Source of the DNA: Apteryx mantelli
Taxonomy: Eukaryota; Chordata; Aves; Apterygiformes; Apterygidae
NCBI RefSeq assembly: GCF_036417845.1
Contig: NC_089981.1
Span: forward strand, 885,501-949,500
DNA length: 64,000 nucleotides
Reading direction: 5' to 3'
Shown here in pieces: positions 12,523 through 23,900 of the stretch. Position numbers and translations under genes: made by a program. Each line of letters opens with the position of its first letter. Within the stretch, counting starts at the first letter, position 1. The notes under the pieces are model-generated. The model was not told the DNA's origin and made no database searches. It saw nothing but the letters and a program-made list of their open reading frames with translations.

Positions 12523-12905
12523 CTGCACACCGCGGGGAGGGGTGCTCGGCGCTGCACACCGCGGGGAGGGGTGCTCGGTGCTGCCCGTCCCGGGGAGGGG
12601 TGCTCGGTGCTGCACACCGCGGGGAGGGGTGCTCGGTGCTGCCCGTCCCGGGGAGGGGTGCTCGGCGCTGCACACCGCTGGGAGAGGTGCTCGGCGCTGC
12701 CCGTCCCGGGGAGGGGTGCTCGGTGCTGCACACCGCTGGGAGGGGCGCTCGGTGCTGCCCGTCCCGGGGAGGGGTGCTCGGTGCTGCACACCGCGGGGAG
12801 GGCTGCTCGGCGCTGCCCGTCCCGGGGAGGGGTGCTCGGCGCTGCACACCGCGGGGAGGGGTGCTCGGCGCTGCCCGTCCCGGGGAGGGCTGCTCGGCGC
12901 TGCGC
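12523..12905. repeat. 29-bp minisatellite alternating two variants (58-bp dimer), about 13 copies
   Basis: Units of 29 bp share the core GGGGAGGGGTGCTCGG. One variant begins GCACACCGC and the other begins GCCCGTCCC. They mostly alternate, so the array reads as a 58-bp higher-order repeat. It ends about 165 bp before the TMEM132A start codon. Long frames on both strands across it are artefacts of the repeat. Confidence 0.92.
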
Positions 12906-12929
12906 CCCGCGCGCGGCCGCGGGTGCTTA

Positions 12930-13069
12930 GGACCCGGCGGGGGGGGGGGGGGGGAGGCGGCGCCGGTGCCGGTCCCGCCCCGGCCCCATTGTCTGCGCGG
13001 AGGCGGAGGCGGAGGCCCCGGAGCGGCGGCGCCGCTCGCACGGACGCGCCCGCGCAGCCCGCCGCGGCC
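12930..13069 (+). promoter_or_regulatory. TMEM132A: TMEM132A promoter and 5' UTR region
   Basis: Between the 29-bp array and the ATG at 13070 lie a 17-base G run, a GGTCCCGCCCCGGCCCC box of Sp1 type and purine-rich GGAGGCGGAGGCGGAGG. There is no TATA box. The exact transcription start cannot be read from the sequence. Confidence 0.45.
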
Positions 13070-16000
13070 ATGGCCCCGCCGCCGGCCCCGGCCCCGCCGC
13101 CGCCGCGCGCCCGCCTGGCGCTGCTGGCCGCCGCCCTGCTCGCCGCCGCAGGTGAGTGCGGCCCGGCACCGGCACCGGCACCGGCACCGGCACCGGCACC
13201 GGGAGCCTCGCGCCCCGCGGCGCTCCGGGAGATGCGCGGGCGGCCGGGCCCCCCCCCCCCCCCGAGGCCACGGGAGCGCCGCGGTCGCGGTCGCGGTCGC
13301 GGGGGATCCGCTCCCGTGCGCGGGGGAGCCCTCGCGATCCGGGGGGGATCTGCCCCCCCCCCTCCCCACGCGCACGGGATCCCCTGCAACCGGGGGGGGG
13401 GGTCTGCTCCCCCCCCCCACCCCCCACCCCGTGCACACGCGAGCCCCTGTGATCTGGAAGGGATCTGCTCTCCTCCCCGCCGGGCCCACGCGTTCCTTTG
13501 CGACCCGGAGGGATCCTGCCCCGCCACCCGTGCGCGTGGCATCCCCTGCGATCCGGGGGGATCTGCCCTCCCTCCCATGCGCACGGGATCTCCTGTGATC
13601 CGGAGCGGATCTTCTCCCCTTCCCATGCACATGGGATCCCCTCCAATCCAGAGTGGATCTGCTCTCCCTCCCTCCTTGCACACGGGATCCCCTGTGGTCC
13701 AAAGAGGAGCCGTTCTCTCCTTTCAGTGTGCATGGGAATCTCTGTGTCTGCATGAGATCTTCCTGGTGTGCACAGGAGCCCCCATGATCTCCATGGGATC
13801 TGCTCCTGCGTGCATGGGTACCTCTGCGATCTGTGTAGGATCTGTACGCCCCATGCACGCAGGAACTTGTGATCCAGCTTGGATCTGCTCCCCCCATGCA
13901 CACGGGATCCCCTGTGATCTGGCTTGGACCTTCTCCTTCCCTTTGCATGTACATGGGATCCCCTGTGACCTGCTGGGGGGCTGCTCCCTCCTGCGCACAG
14001 GGAATCCGTGACTGGGATCAGGTCTGCCCCTGTATGCATGGAAAGCCCTTTGCCTGTGCTCCAGCTGGGATCTGCCCTGTGCACACGGGAATCCCTGGGG
14101 TCGGGATGGGATCTGCCCGGTGCACTCCGGAATCGCTGGGATCCGGATGCCCTGTGCCTGGATCCGCCCCTGTGGGACCTGGTACCCTCCGTCCCCCTTC
14201 CTCCGCTGGGGACCCCAGCGATGCTCCCCCAAATCGGGTGCAAGCGGATCCCTTCCGTCGCCCCTCCCGGCGGGCTGCCACCTGCAGCCTGGCCTGGCGC
14301 CCCGGGGCGGGGGGAGGCGGGCAAGGAGACCCTGCCAGGCCGAGCCGGGTGCTGCAGGGATGCCGCCCCCGTCCCCGCAGCGAGCGGCGACGCGGACCCC
14401 CCCGACCCCGTCTACCTGCCGGCGCACCTGGAGGTGCTCGACGTGCCCGAGTACTACCGGCTGCAGCGGGCGGACCGGGACCTGCCGGCCAACGCCTCGC
14501 TGCGGGCCCGCTCGGAGACCTACCTGCTGCTGCGGCACGGCGCCGCGCCGCGGCCCCTCGTCCGGGCCGCCTACGCGCCCTTCAGCGCCCGCCAGGTAAC
14601 CGCGGCCCCCCGCCCGGGCCCCGCGGGCTCGGGGCGAGCCGGGACGCCCAGGCAGACGCCCGTGTCCTTGCAGGCGGCGCCGGCGGAGAGCCCCCCCCGG
14701 CAGGAGGCCTCGGCGGGCTGGTCCATCCGCGCCGTGCCCGTCGAGAGCGCGGCGTCGCCCGCCCAGCCCTTCGCCCGCGTCCTCTTCCACCTGCAGGGCC
14801 CCGACTGGCTGCCGGGCCCGCGGGAGCTGCCCTGCGTCGCCCTCCAGGCGCAGCACCGCGGCCGGGCCGCCCGCGGGAGCTGCCGCCTCCAGGTGGGTGC
14901 CGGGGCCGGGCGCCGGGGCCGGGCGCTGCCGCCGCCGGCGACGCTGAGCCGCGCTCCCCCTCGCAGGCACCGCTGGGCGTCTGCGTGGTGGAGCTGGAGA
15001 TCCCCCCGGCCTGGTTCTCCGAGCCCGCCGAGCCGGCGGAGCTCTACTACGGCGAGTGCGGCCGGGCCGGGGGGCGGCCGGAGGGGCTGCGGCGCGCCGG
15101 GCGGCTGGAGCTGCGGGGCGCCGAGGCGGCGCGGCGGCAGGAGGTGCGGCTGGACGACAAGGTGCTGCTCCGCGTGCCCGAGGCCGCCCTGCGCCCGGGG
15201 CAGCTCTTCACCGCCACCCTCGTCCTGCGGCACAACTTCACCGCCGACCAGCTCACGCTCCGGTGAGGCCCCGGGCCGCGGCGGTTGGGCGGGGGGAGGA
15301 CGGACAGACGGACGGACGGACGGACGGACGGACGGACGGAGGCGGGCGCCGGGTGTCACCAGCCTGGCGTGACGCGGCACCCACCGGCTGCGCTCGCAGG
15401 GTGAAGGCGAAGAAGGGGCTGCAGGTGGTGGCGGCCCGGCCGGCGGCCCCCGCTGCCTGGGCCGCCCAGCTGGAGCGGTCCCGCGGCGCCAAGCACTCCA
15501 CCGCCGTGGTGACCTGCCGCCGCCGCGGCGCCGGGGGCCGCTGGCCCGCCAGGTGGGGCACCGCGCCGCCGGGGCAGGGGGCGCGGGGTGGGGGGGAATT
15601 CACCCGGGCGCCCACCAATCGGGGCGTGGGAACCCCTCCCCCCTCCCCCCTCCCCCCCGTGTCCCCTCCGATCAGAACCAGCCCCTTGCGGGAGGGGCTT
15701 GGCCAATAGGGGAAGGTGCGTTGGGTGTCACATGACTGCTAGAGCGGGAGCACCAAGTCACCCGGGTTTCAGCCAATCACAGTGGAGGGAGGCAGCCCGC
15801 AGAGCCGCGCCCCCCCCCCCCAATTTACCCAGCCGCCAGCCAATCACGTTGCGTGCCGCTGGTAGAGGCGGTCCCCCCCATTCGCTGCCCCCTCCCCCCC
15901 CCCCGGGCGCCAGCCAATCGCGGTGGAGGCAAGGTGCCATTGGCCGGGAGGCGGGGCAGCGGCGGTTATCCCCCCTCCCGCCAGCCAATGGGAGCGCGGC

Positions 16001-18847
16001 CGGGGGGGGGGGGTGGCCCCCACCCACGTGCGGCGGCGCAGGGCGGCCGAGGGGGCCGAGCTGCTGCACCTGGACCTGGCGGTGGAGAACGGCACCGGCG
16101 GGGCGGCGGCGGCGGCGGCGCGGCCGGTCACCTGGCAGGTGGAGTACCCCGGCCAGGATGCCGAGGCCCAGAAGGACAAGATGGTGTGGGAGATCCAGGT
16201 GTCGGAGCGGGACATCCGCGCCCTCGTCCCGCTGGCGCAGGTGGGTGCCCCCGCCGCCGCCGCCGTGGCCCGGCCCCCCCCGGCCGGCGTCGCGCCCGGC
16301 CTCAGCGCCCCTCCGCCCCGCAGGAGCTGGAGATCGTCAACACGGCGCCGCTGAGCGGCGTGCCCCGGGCCGTGCCCGTGAAGCTGGTGGCCGTGGAGGC
16401 GGGCGGCGGCGTGGCCCAGGTCGCCGAGCAGCTGGGCTGCGAGTCGGCCGACAAGCAGGTGCTGCAGGTGAGTGGGGCGCCCCCCGGGGACCCCCCGGGG
16501 ACCCGCGGCTGCCCCCTGCCCCCCGTGCCTGTCGCCCCCGCCAGGTGGCCGACGCCTGCGACGCCGTGTTCGTGGCGGGCAAGGAGAGCCGGGGCGCCCG
16601 CGGGGCCCGCGTGGACTTCTGGTTCCGGCGCTTCCACGCCTCGCTGCGCTTCACCGTCTGGGCGCCGCTGCTGCCCCTGCGCGTCGACCTGCGCGACACC
16701 ACCCTGGAGCAAGTGCGGGGCTGGCGCCTGCCCGGCGCCTCCGCCGACAGGTGAACCGGCTGCGGGGCGGAGGAGGGCTCTGAGCTGGGACGAGGCGCCG
16801 GCGGAGGCCGGGGCGCTTCCCCGGCTGAGGCCTGTGGCGCTCGTGACACGCACTGCCGCCCCGCTGAGCCCCACAGCGCTCGTGATGCGAGTCCCCCCCC
16901 CCCCCCGTGCTCGCGATGCGCCCCATCCCGGCTGAGGCCTGCCGGGCTCGTGACACGCGTGTCTCCCCGCAGCGGCCCTGCCGAGGCAGAGGAGCCCGGC
17001 GAGGAGGCGGAGCGGCGCGCCCGGGGCTGCCGGCCCCAGTACCAGCGCACGGCGGTGCGGTTCCTGGCGCACTTCGTGGCCCACCCGCTCGACGGCGGGC
17101 GCCACCTCGCCTACCTGCCCGGCGCCGAATGGCTCCTCGACGTCTCCCACCTGGTGGCCGCCCGGGCCCGCGTCGTGGACCCCCGCGTGGCCTCGCTGGA
17201 GGGGGGGACCGTGGTGGTCGGCCGGGAGCCGGGGGTGACCTCCGTGGAGGTAGGGATGTGGGGCTCAGGGTGGGGGAGAGGGAGAAGCAGGGGCTGGGGA
17301 GAGGGAGGCGGGGGGCAGGAGGGGCGGCAGGAGACCGGGACGCATCCCTCAGCCCGGCGTCCCCCGTGTCCCCAGGTCCGCTCGCCCGTCTCGGACTCCA
17401 TCCTGGGTGAGCAGACGCTGGTGGTGTCGGAGGAGAAGGTGACGGTGACGGAGCTGCGGGCCCAGGTGGTGTCGGGGTTGTCGCTGACGGTGACGGCCGA
17501 GCCGGGGCACCCCGACGTCATCGTGGCCGCCTGCCAAGGGACAACCGCGCTGCGCTCCCCCAAACAGGTGAGAGGGACGGGACGGGCGGCACCGAGCATC
17601 TCCCATGGGGGGGGGGGGGGACGGTCCCGCGGTGTCCCCTCGCTTCCCGGTGCCAGCCCGCCTCGTGTCCCTGGCAGGAGGCGACGCTCTCGGTCTGGCT
17701 GGCCTTCTCCGACCACACGCTGGCCCCGCTGGAGCTGTACGGCTGGCAGGAGGCGACGCTGGCCGTGGCGTCGCCGGACGCCGCCGTGGCCTCGGTGCGC
17801 CCGCCCGGGGCCACCCCGTCGCGCCCGCTGCTGGTGGCCGAGGGGACGGGGCGCGGGGCGCTGCTGCAGCTCAGCCTGCACGCCCCGGACGCCTGCCGCA
17901 AGGGCCGGCACCGGGCGGCCCCGCTGGCCACCGGCACCGCCTGGCTCGAGGTGGGCCACGGCCGGCGCCCGCCCACCCCCGGCAGCCCCAAGCACCGCGG
18001 CGGCCGCCCCCGGCCCAGCTCACCCTTCCCGCGGGCCGAGGGAGCCATGTCCGGGGAGGCGGTAACGGCCCCGGCAAGCGAGCCGCGGAGGAGGGACCCT
18101 GCCGGTGTGGGACCAGCCTCCACCAAGCTCCAGGGGCTGGGGTCTTCCTCGGAGGAGGAGGAGGAGGAGGAGGAGGATGGCTACGGTCACAGCCGCGCCA
18201 ACGGGGAGGAGGAGGAAGAGGAGGAGATGGTAAAGGCCCCCGAGCGGGTGACTGACCTGGAGATCGGCATGTACGTCCTGCTCGGCGTCTTCTGCCTGGC
18301 CATCTTCATCTTCCTCATCAACTGCGTCTTCTTCGTCCTGCGGTACCAGCACAAGGAGCCGCTGGACGCCGGCGCGGCCGCCTCCGCCCCGCAGCCCCAC
18401 AACTGGGTTTGGCTGGGCACCGACCAGGAGGAGCTGAGCCGGCAGCTGGACCGCCGGCAGCCGGAGCCCAGCACCCAGCTGGCCCCGGGCCCCCAGGCCG
18501 GCGCCGAGGGTGGGCGGTGCTGCTGCGGGGTGCCCCCGGGTGCCGTGCCGGCGCCCGGCCCCGCTGCTGAGGAGCCTGGTGGCAGCCCGCTCCTGGGCGC
18601 CCCGACGCCTGGGGCCACCCCGCCCCGCAAGGAGGGCGGCGCGCCGGGGGGCGGCCGGAGGAAGCGCGTGGAGTTCGTCACCTTCGCGCCCCCGCGGGCG
18701 CCCGAGGAGCCCCCCCTGCCCGCCTCCAACGTCCAGTCCATCCTGGTGGCCAGCGAGGACGACATCCGCTGGGTGTGCGAGGACATGGGGCTCCGGGACC
18801 CCGAGGAGCTCAGGAGCTACATGGAGAGGATCCGGGGCAGCTCCTGA
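13070..18847 (+). CDS. TMEM132A: Transmembrane protein 132A (GBP, HSPA5-binding protein 1), complete
   Basis: TMEM132A is a single-pass type I membrane protein of the secretory pathway. It was named for binding HSPA5/GRP78 and is reported to act in Wnt/Wls trafficking and cell adhesion. Exons: 13070-13151, 14381-14595, 14674-14892, 14967-15262, 15400-15552, 16042-16240, 16324-16467, 16545-16750, 16973-17249, 17376-17567, 17678-18847. The total is 3,153 nt, 1,050 aa, slightly longer than the human 1,023. Exon 1 encodes an alanine/leucine signal peptide. The ectodomain matches the TMEM132 family (VYLPAHLEVLDVPEYYRLQ near the N-terminus; VTVTELRAQVVSGLSLTVTA later). A poly-glutamate stretch precedes the single membrane span (MYVLLGVFCLAIFIFLINCV, about residues 858-884). 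The proline-rich cytoplasmic tail ends EELRSYMERIRGSS. The gene is extremely GC-rich and several introns are tandem arrays. Confidence 0.97.
13165..13202. repeat. (GGCACC)n hexamer repeat just inside TMEM132A intron 1
   Basis: Six near-perfect GGCACC hexamers start about 13 bases past the exon 1 donor (GT at 13152). They leave the splice site intact. Confidence 0.85.
13300..14175. repeat. Degenerate ~50-bp minisatellite filling TMEM132A intron 1
   Basis: The intron is built from diverged units of roughly 45-55 bp with the core CACGGGATCCCCTGTGATC followed by GGATCTGCTC and a C-rich spacer. I estimate about 16 copies. Copies in the middle of the array still match well, while those towards the 3' end have drifted. 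The frequent GGATCC gives local palindromes. The rest of the intron to 14380 is GC-rich single-copy DNA. Confidence 0.8.
15299..15341. repeat. (GGAC)n tetranucleotide microsatellite in TMEM132A intron 4
   Basis: About ten GGAC repeats, with one GACA interruption at the left end, lie between exons 4 and 5. Confidence 0.92.
15600..16000 (+). promoter_or_regulatory. Tandem CCAAT-box array in TMEM132A intron 5
   Basis: Forward CCAAT boxes start at 15615, 15703, 15773, 15840, 15914 and 15985, spaced 88, 70, 67, 74 and 71 bases. There is a seventh at 15830 and an inverted ATTGG at 15939. Most have the context GCCAGCCAATCRC, the NF-Y consensus. The spacing and shared flanks show that this is a diverged tandem repeat of about 70 bp filling most of the intron (15553-16041). 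The coordinates and motif are seen directly; regulatory activity is inferred. Confidence 0.5.
16800..16960. repeat. Short ~50-bp tandem repeat in TMEM132A intron 8
   Basis: GCTGAGGCCTG...GCTCGTGACACGC and its variants recur about three to four times between exons 8 and 9, with a C-run of about 14 in the middle. Confidence 0.65.
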
Positions 18848-19602
18848 CCTGGGGGGGAGCTGTCCCCAGCCCCCCTGGCTGGTACCAGGCCAGGCAAACC
18901 AGTAAGGGACCGACCTCCTCCTCCCCACACCTCCCTGCTACTCCCTGGGGAGACGTGTTCCTGCCCCACTTCCCCTGCTCGCGGCAGGCCATGCCGCGCT
19001 GGGGGACCCATCCCTGTCCCCTCCCTGGCCACCGTGGTGGCTGGAGCCCTGCGCCACCTGGAGAGACTGGCCCTGGATGCCTGTGGCTCCATGGGAAAGG
19101 CATCGCCGTTAGGGACCAGCTCGCACGGCCGTTGCCTCCCAGCTCAGAGCGTCCGCCCTCCTCGTGGTCCGCGCCAGCTCCCCAGGCCCACCTCGCTGGG
19201 AGGTTCACCACTGCCACCACGCGCCCAGGCGTCCTGCTGGTCGCCTTGGCGTTGGAGGGTGTTTTTGTCACTGGGAGCTGCCCCAGGAGGGGGAACTGCG
19301 CGGAGGAAGCCTCGGTCCCCTTATTGCTTTGGGTCTCATTGCGACATTGTGTTCATAGTGATGATGAGTCCTGTGGTCTGATCCCGGGGACTGGCCCGTG
19401 TCCCCCTGCCCCATCCCCAGCCCTGTCCTCCCACAGCGAGGAGAGGGGCTGGGGGCGCGAGCTCATCCCCACCTTCACCCTGGCCGTGCATCCGTTTTGT
19501 ATGATTGGCATTTTATACCTGTAGCATTGTGGGGAGGGGCTGCCACGAGGGGGGGGTGGTGTGTTATTTATGGAAGATTTTTAATTCTGACATTGTTACA
19601 AA

Positions 19603-19608
19603 AATAAA
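19603..19608 (+). terminator. TMEM132A: TMEM132A poly(A) signal (AATAAA)
   Basis: This canonical hexamer is 756 bases past the TMEM132A stop (18845-18847), in an AT-rich patch. The 3' UTR is about 18848-19625. Confidence 0.85.
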
Positions 19609-19625
19609 ATATTTTAAAAAGCTGA

Positions 19626-20470
19626 CCTCCCTCCTCCCTGTGGCATGGCGTGTCTGTTCCTGCTGGGGAGAGAAGGGGACTGGAGACCTGGGTGCCTGCA
19701 CGGCCACCTCCCGCCATAGCCCCCATCTTGCCGTGGTGGGCTTGGGATGTGGGGGGATGGAGATGTGATTCCTCCACCTGAAAGGGCCTTTCTGTCATGG
19801 AGAAGCTGCCCAAGACAAGCCCCAGCTGTGCTGGAGAAGCAGAGCCCTGGCAGGGAAGTACATGAGGGAACTGCAGGAGTGCTTGGAGGAGCCCATCACG
19901 GGCCCGTGGTGGAGGAAGGAGCAGGCATGTGGCTTTCCGGGGGCTTGAACCGACAGCAGAGGATGCAAGGCCTGGAGTGGGCTGTTTGCATTGGGCTTAG
20001 CGTGGGAGGGAGAGGAAGGCAGAGCCAGTCACGGGAAGGGCTTTGGGCTCCGTTCCTGGCTCTGGCACAGCCGGGGTGACCTTGGCGTGATGGCCCCGTT
20101 GGCACACGGACAAGTCTGGCCGCGTTGCTCCGCTCTGCTCTGCCTGGTGAGGAAATGGGCTCCCCGGGAGGCTGTGGCCATGTGGGGAAGGGAGTTGCTC
20201 CCCTCCCCATCACGCCGTGCAGCATGGACTCCCACCTTCCTCGGCCCATCCAGACCTAACGCACACAGGACCAGGATCCCCCCCCTCCCCGTCTTGCCCG
20301 GTGCTGGAGCCCCACCACAGGCAGGCCCCTCCAGCCAGAGCAACAGGCCCACAAACAACTCGGACACCCCTCTGCCCTCCTCCTCCACCCCTGCAAACAT
20401 TGGTGAACCATCTCCCCCACCACACAGTCACGCAATAGGTTTACTGGTGAAATCCAGCAGGTTTAGGGGG
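19626..20470. other. Convergent TMEM132A-SLC15A3 spacer, nothing recognised
   Basis: About 850 bases separate the two poly(A) sites of the tail-to-tail genes. I see no conserved frame, RNA gene or repeat. Confidence 0.55.
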
Positions 20471-20490
20471 GACATGTCCATGCCAGTCCC

Positions 20491-20496
20491 TTTATT
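20491..20496 (-). terminator. SLC15A3: SLC15A3 poly(A) signal (AATAAA on the minus strand)
   Basis: TTTATT on the plus strand lies about 480 bases past the SLC15A3 stop and gives a 3' UTR of roughly 20475-20974. Confidence 0.75.
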
Positions 20497-20974
20497 CAGG
20501 GATGCACTGTGGATTTCTACTCCTCTTGGACCCCCTCCAAGCTGTTCTGGTGGTCCTGAGATGTCCCCAAATTCCCACAGATATCCCTAGCAGGATCATG
20601 CCAGGAGAGCACAGGGGAAAGCTCCCCCCCGCCCCAGCCCTCGCCATCACCCTGTTCCTTGCAGGCTCTCTGAGGGCTGGACCGGCTCAGGGTTGCATCA
20701 CCAATCAATCAGAGATGCAGGAAACCTTCCCTCCTGCCTTCCCACACATCTGGTTCCCTCTCACAGCAGGCCTCGAGCCATTCCTGCTACTCCCCAGAAA
20801 CCCACGGAGAGGAGGGTCCTGGGGCTGCAGAGAGGGGGGGGTGAGCAGGGATCTTTATCAGAGCGCTGGCTGCCCCGGGGACCTGTCCCATCTGCCTTGG
20901 TGGGACTGGGGCCAGCCTCCTCTCTCTGAATCGATGTGGGAATGGGGACAAGGCCTGGGTCACCTCTCATGGTG

Positions 20975-23900
20975 TCAGTCCTCCTCCTGCTTCACACAGA
21001 GGCGGCAAGTGCCAGGCTGCCGTGGCTGTTTTTCATAGTGCACGGAGATCCAAGCAAAAAGAAGGCAGGTGACCGACTGGATGCCCGCCAGCAGGAAGAA
21101 GTAATAGTCCATGCGGCAGTTGTTAATATTGCCTGAGAAGAGGAAGGACAGTCAGAACCCAGGGGAGCTCTACCGACACCCCCGTGTTACGCTGCACCCC
21201 ATCCCCGCTCTGCTGGCCACAAAGGTGGCCTAAGCGCACAGGAGAAATGGCCTTGCAGAGGTATGCAGAATGTGAGCCCCAACCTAGGCCCTCCACCCCG
21301 GTGCCGCTGCCCCACTGGCTCACGGGGCCATGTCACCTCCCGCCAGCTGGCAGGGCTCCCAGCCTGTGCTCACCGTAGTCCTCTGGGCAGTGCATCCACC
21401 CGTGGGAAGGCAGTGAGAGGAGGGTCAAAAGCCCAGAGCCCAGGAGCGAGCCCACCCCGGAGATGAAGAAGAAGAGACCCATGATGGCTCCTTTCATGGA
21501 CTTGGGGGCCTCAGAGTAGGCGAACTCAAGGCCTGTGAGAAAGCAGACAGAGCACGTGGTACTCATGGCAGGGCAAGGCCTTGAACCCTTCGATGAGGTC
21601 TGCCAGCTGCCCACCAAACAAACAACCTTGTCATGGCTGAAGTCTGCAGAGTGCAAGTCGCTGCTTGGCAGGGTGCGCACAGCCGGGTGCCCTGGGGCCG
21701 TGTGGGGCGAGGAGGGGAGGGCACCACTTACCTGGGATGCTGGCAAACAGCTCGCTGATGCCAATGAGCAGGTATTGGGGGATCTGCCACCAGATGGGCA
21801 GCGAGGCGGCCACGTAACTGTCCTTGCCAATGAACTGCGAGACAGTCTGGTTGTGATGCACATACTGCAGCCGCTCTCTCTCCAGGACACCTGAGGGAGA
21901 CCGGTGGTGAGGACAGATGGAGTGCCCGCTCATTGCAGGCTCACACCCCAGTGTCAGGCTGGGGCCTCACCTGCTGCAAGGATGGAGGCGAGGCCAAAGA
22001 ACATGCCTAGGGACATTCGCTTCAGTGCTGATGGCAGTAGCTTCCTCCTCACCAGGAATGGGTCGATGACCCGGTCTTTCAGTGGCACCAAAGCTAGCAA
22101 GACCACCACGTTGGCCAGGAGGAGCCAGGCATCTGGAAACTGCAGGCAGAGACAGGTCAAGACCCAGCAGTTGTTCTCAGGAAGGAGCTCAGCATCCCTG
22201 GGGATGTCCCTGGCTCCTGACCCGGCCCTCGCTCAGCAGGTCTGCGAGCTCCCAGCCCTATCCCTCACCATGTAGTTGTGGGTGGTGCTGGCACGGGTCT
22301 GGCTGTGCTGGAAGATGCTGGGGATGCGGAGGTGCAGGCCCTGCAGGTAATAGGTTGACTGCATCTAAAAGGCACAGTGAAGGTGACTCTGTTGGCTCAG
22401 AGGTGAGGGGAGAAAAGCCAGCTCCTGAACAGACCCACCACCCTGTCTGCCCCCAGTCTTTCCTCCAGCCGGTGTGAAGCACGTTCCTTGCTGGGTTAAA
22501 CTGCCCCAAGACCGCTTGAAAAAACAGGAACTCTAAAAACCTCCAGCAGAGCCAAATGTACAGCTCTGGGCATTAGGTGGCATGTAGCATGGCCTCCCAG
22601 CCCAAACTCATGTCTTGGGACCATGCACATACCCTGCACCACATTCCTCCTGCCTCAAGATACCCCAGAGCACCCAGGTCCTCCACTCCCTTCAGAGATG
22701 TTCCTACAGGCTGTTCCCCTTGAGCGACTGTCGAGTACTGCCTATTCACCAAGGTCCTGGCAGATGCCTGCTTGAAAAGCAGTCCTACCATTAAACCTAT
22801 CCCTGGGCCCATCAGTTCTCATAGCTACCACTTCACTTGTCTGGGGAAACTCAGTGTCTCCAGCTGGCCCCTCTGGAGAGACCAGCCAGGGCCAGGATTT
22901 TGGTCCCATCTTGCCCCTTGCCTAGCCTACCCAACTGCCTGGCACAGAGGCCACCCATCACACCTCACCTGGAAGTAGACCATCCAGTAAGGGATGAAAG
23001 CCAGCATCACAGGCAGGATCTTGGCCATCACCTGGAAGTTGGCAAGGTCCTCCTCATAAGATGGAGCCCCGGGCTGTGGTCTGCTATCGGGGAAAGACTC
23101 CCTGGCCCCAGCCTGTGACCGGCGAGTACTCAGCCTAGGAGGGAAAGACAGCATGAGAAGGGCCAGGCATGGGGTGACTCTGCTCCCGGCAGACCCCCCA
23201 GCCCTGTCTCACCTGGCCCTGTTGCCCCCCAGCCAGGTACAGCCGCAGCTCTGTAAGGCCAGTTTGATCATGACAGAGACTTGGCTGCCCGTGGGGGGCT
23301 TCGTAACAAAGGTGGGGGTGGCCATGAGGAAGATGAAGAGGGCCAAGGCCAGGCAGGCAACAGGGATGAGGTAGCCGACCAGAAAACTGATGTTCTGCTG
23401 GATGAAGGCCACCACCAGGAGGGCAAAGACAGCCCCGATGTTGATGCTCCAATAGAACCAGTTGAAGAAGCGCCGCGTGGTGTCCTCGCCCCGGTCGGTC
23501 ACCTGCCAGAGCAAGAGAAAGCAGTGTGGAGGAAAGTGCCCCATAACCAGCTCAGTGCCAGCAGTGCCTGGGCAGAGCCAAACCTCAGCCCTGAATGCAG
23601 GGTTTCCATCTCATCCCCTGTCCTACCAAACTCCCGCATCTCTGCTGTGCTCCAAACCTCCTCCACAGCCCCCTCTCACCATCTCCTGCTTCTCTTTACC
23701 CCTCACCTTCCAGTTTTCTACTCCTTCCAGTGCCCCACTTTCCCCAGCAAGGCTCCACCAAGGGCCTTGAAGGATTTGCAGGTGATCTACAGGGATGAAA
23801 CCATTCTGGGAACCAGCACATCTGCTCCTCCCCGCAGCCTTTCTTCCTGGGTTGTGAGGAGACTACCCCTTGGTCTTTGCAGTAGAGGAACAGAAACTGG

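Noticed and set aside
11829-14324. Long frames on both strands (up to 647 codons) around the start of TMEM132A
   Set aside because: They run through the 29-bp and ~50-bp tandem arrays and conflict with the spliced TMEM132A model, which matches a known family.
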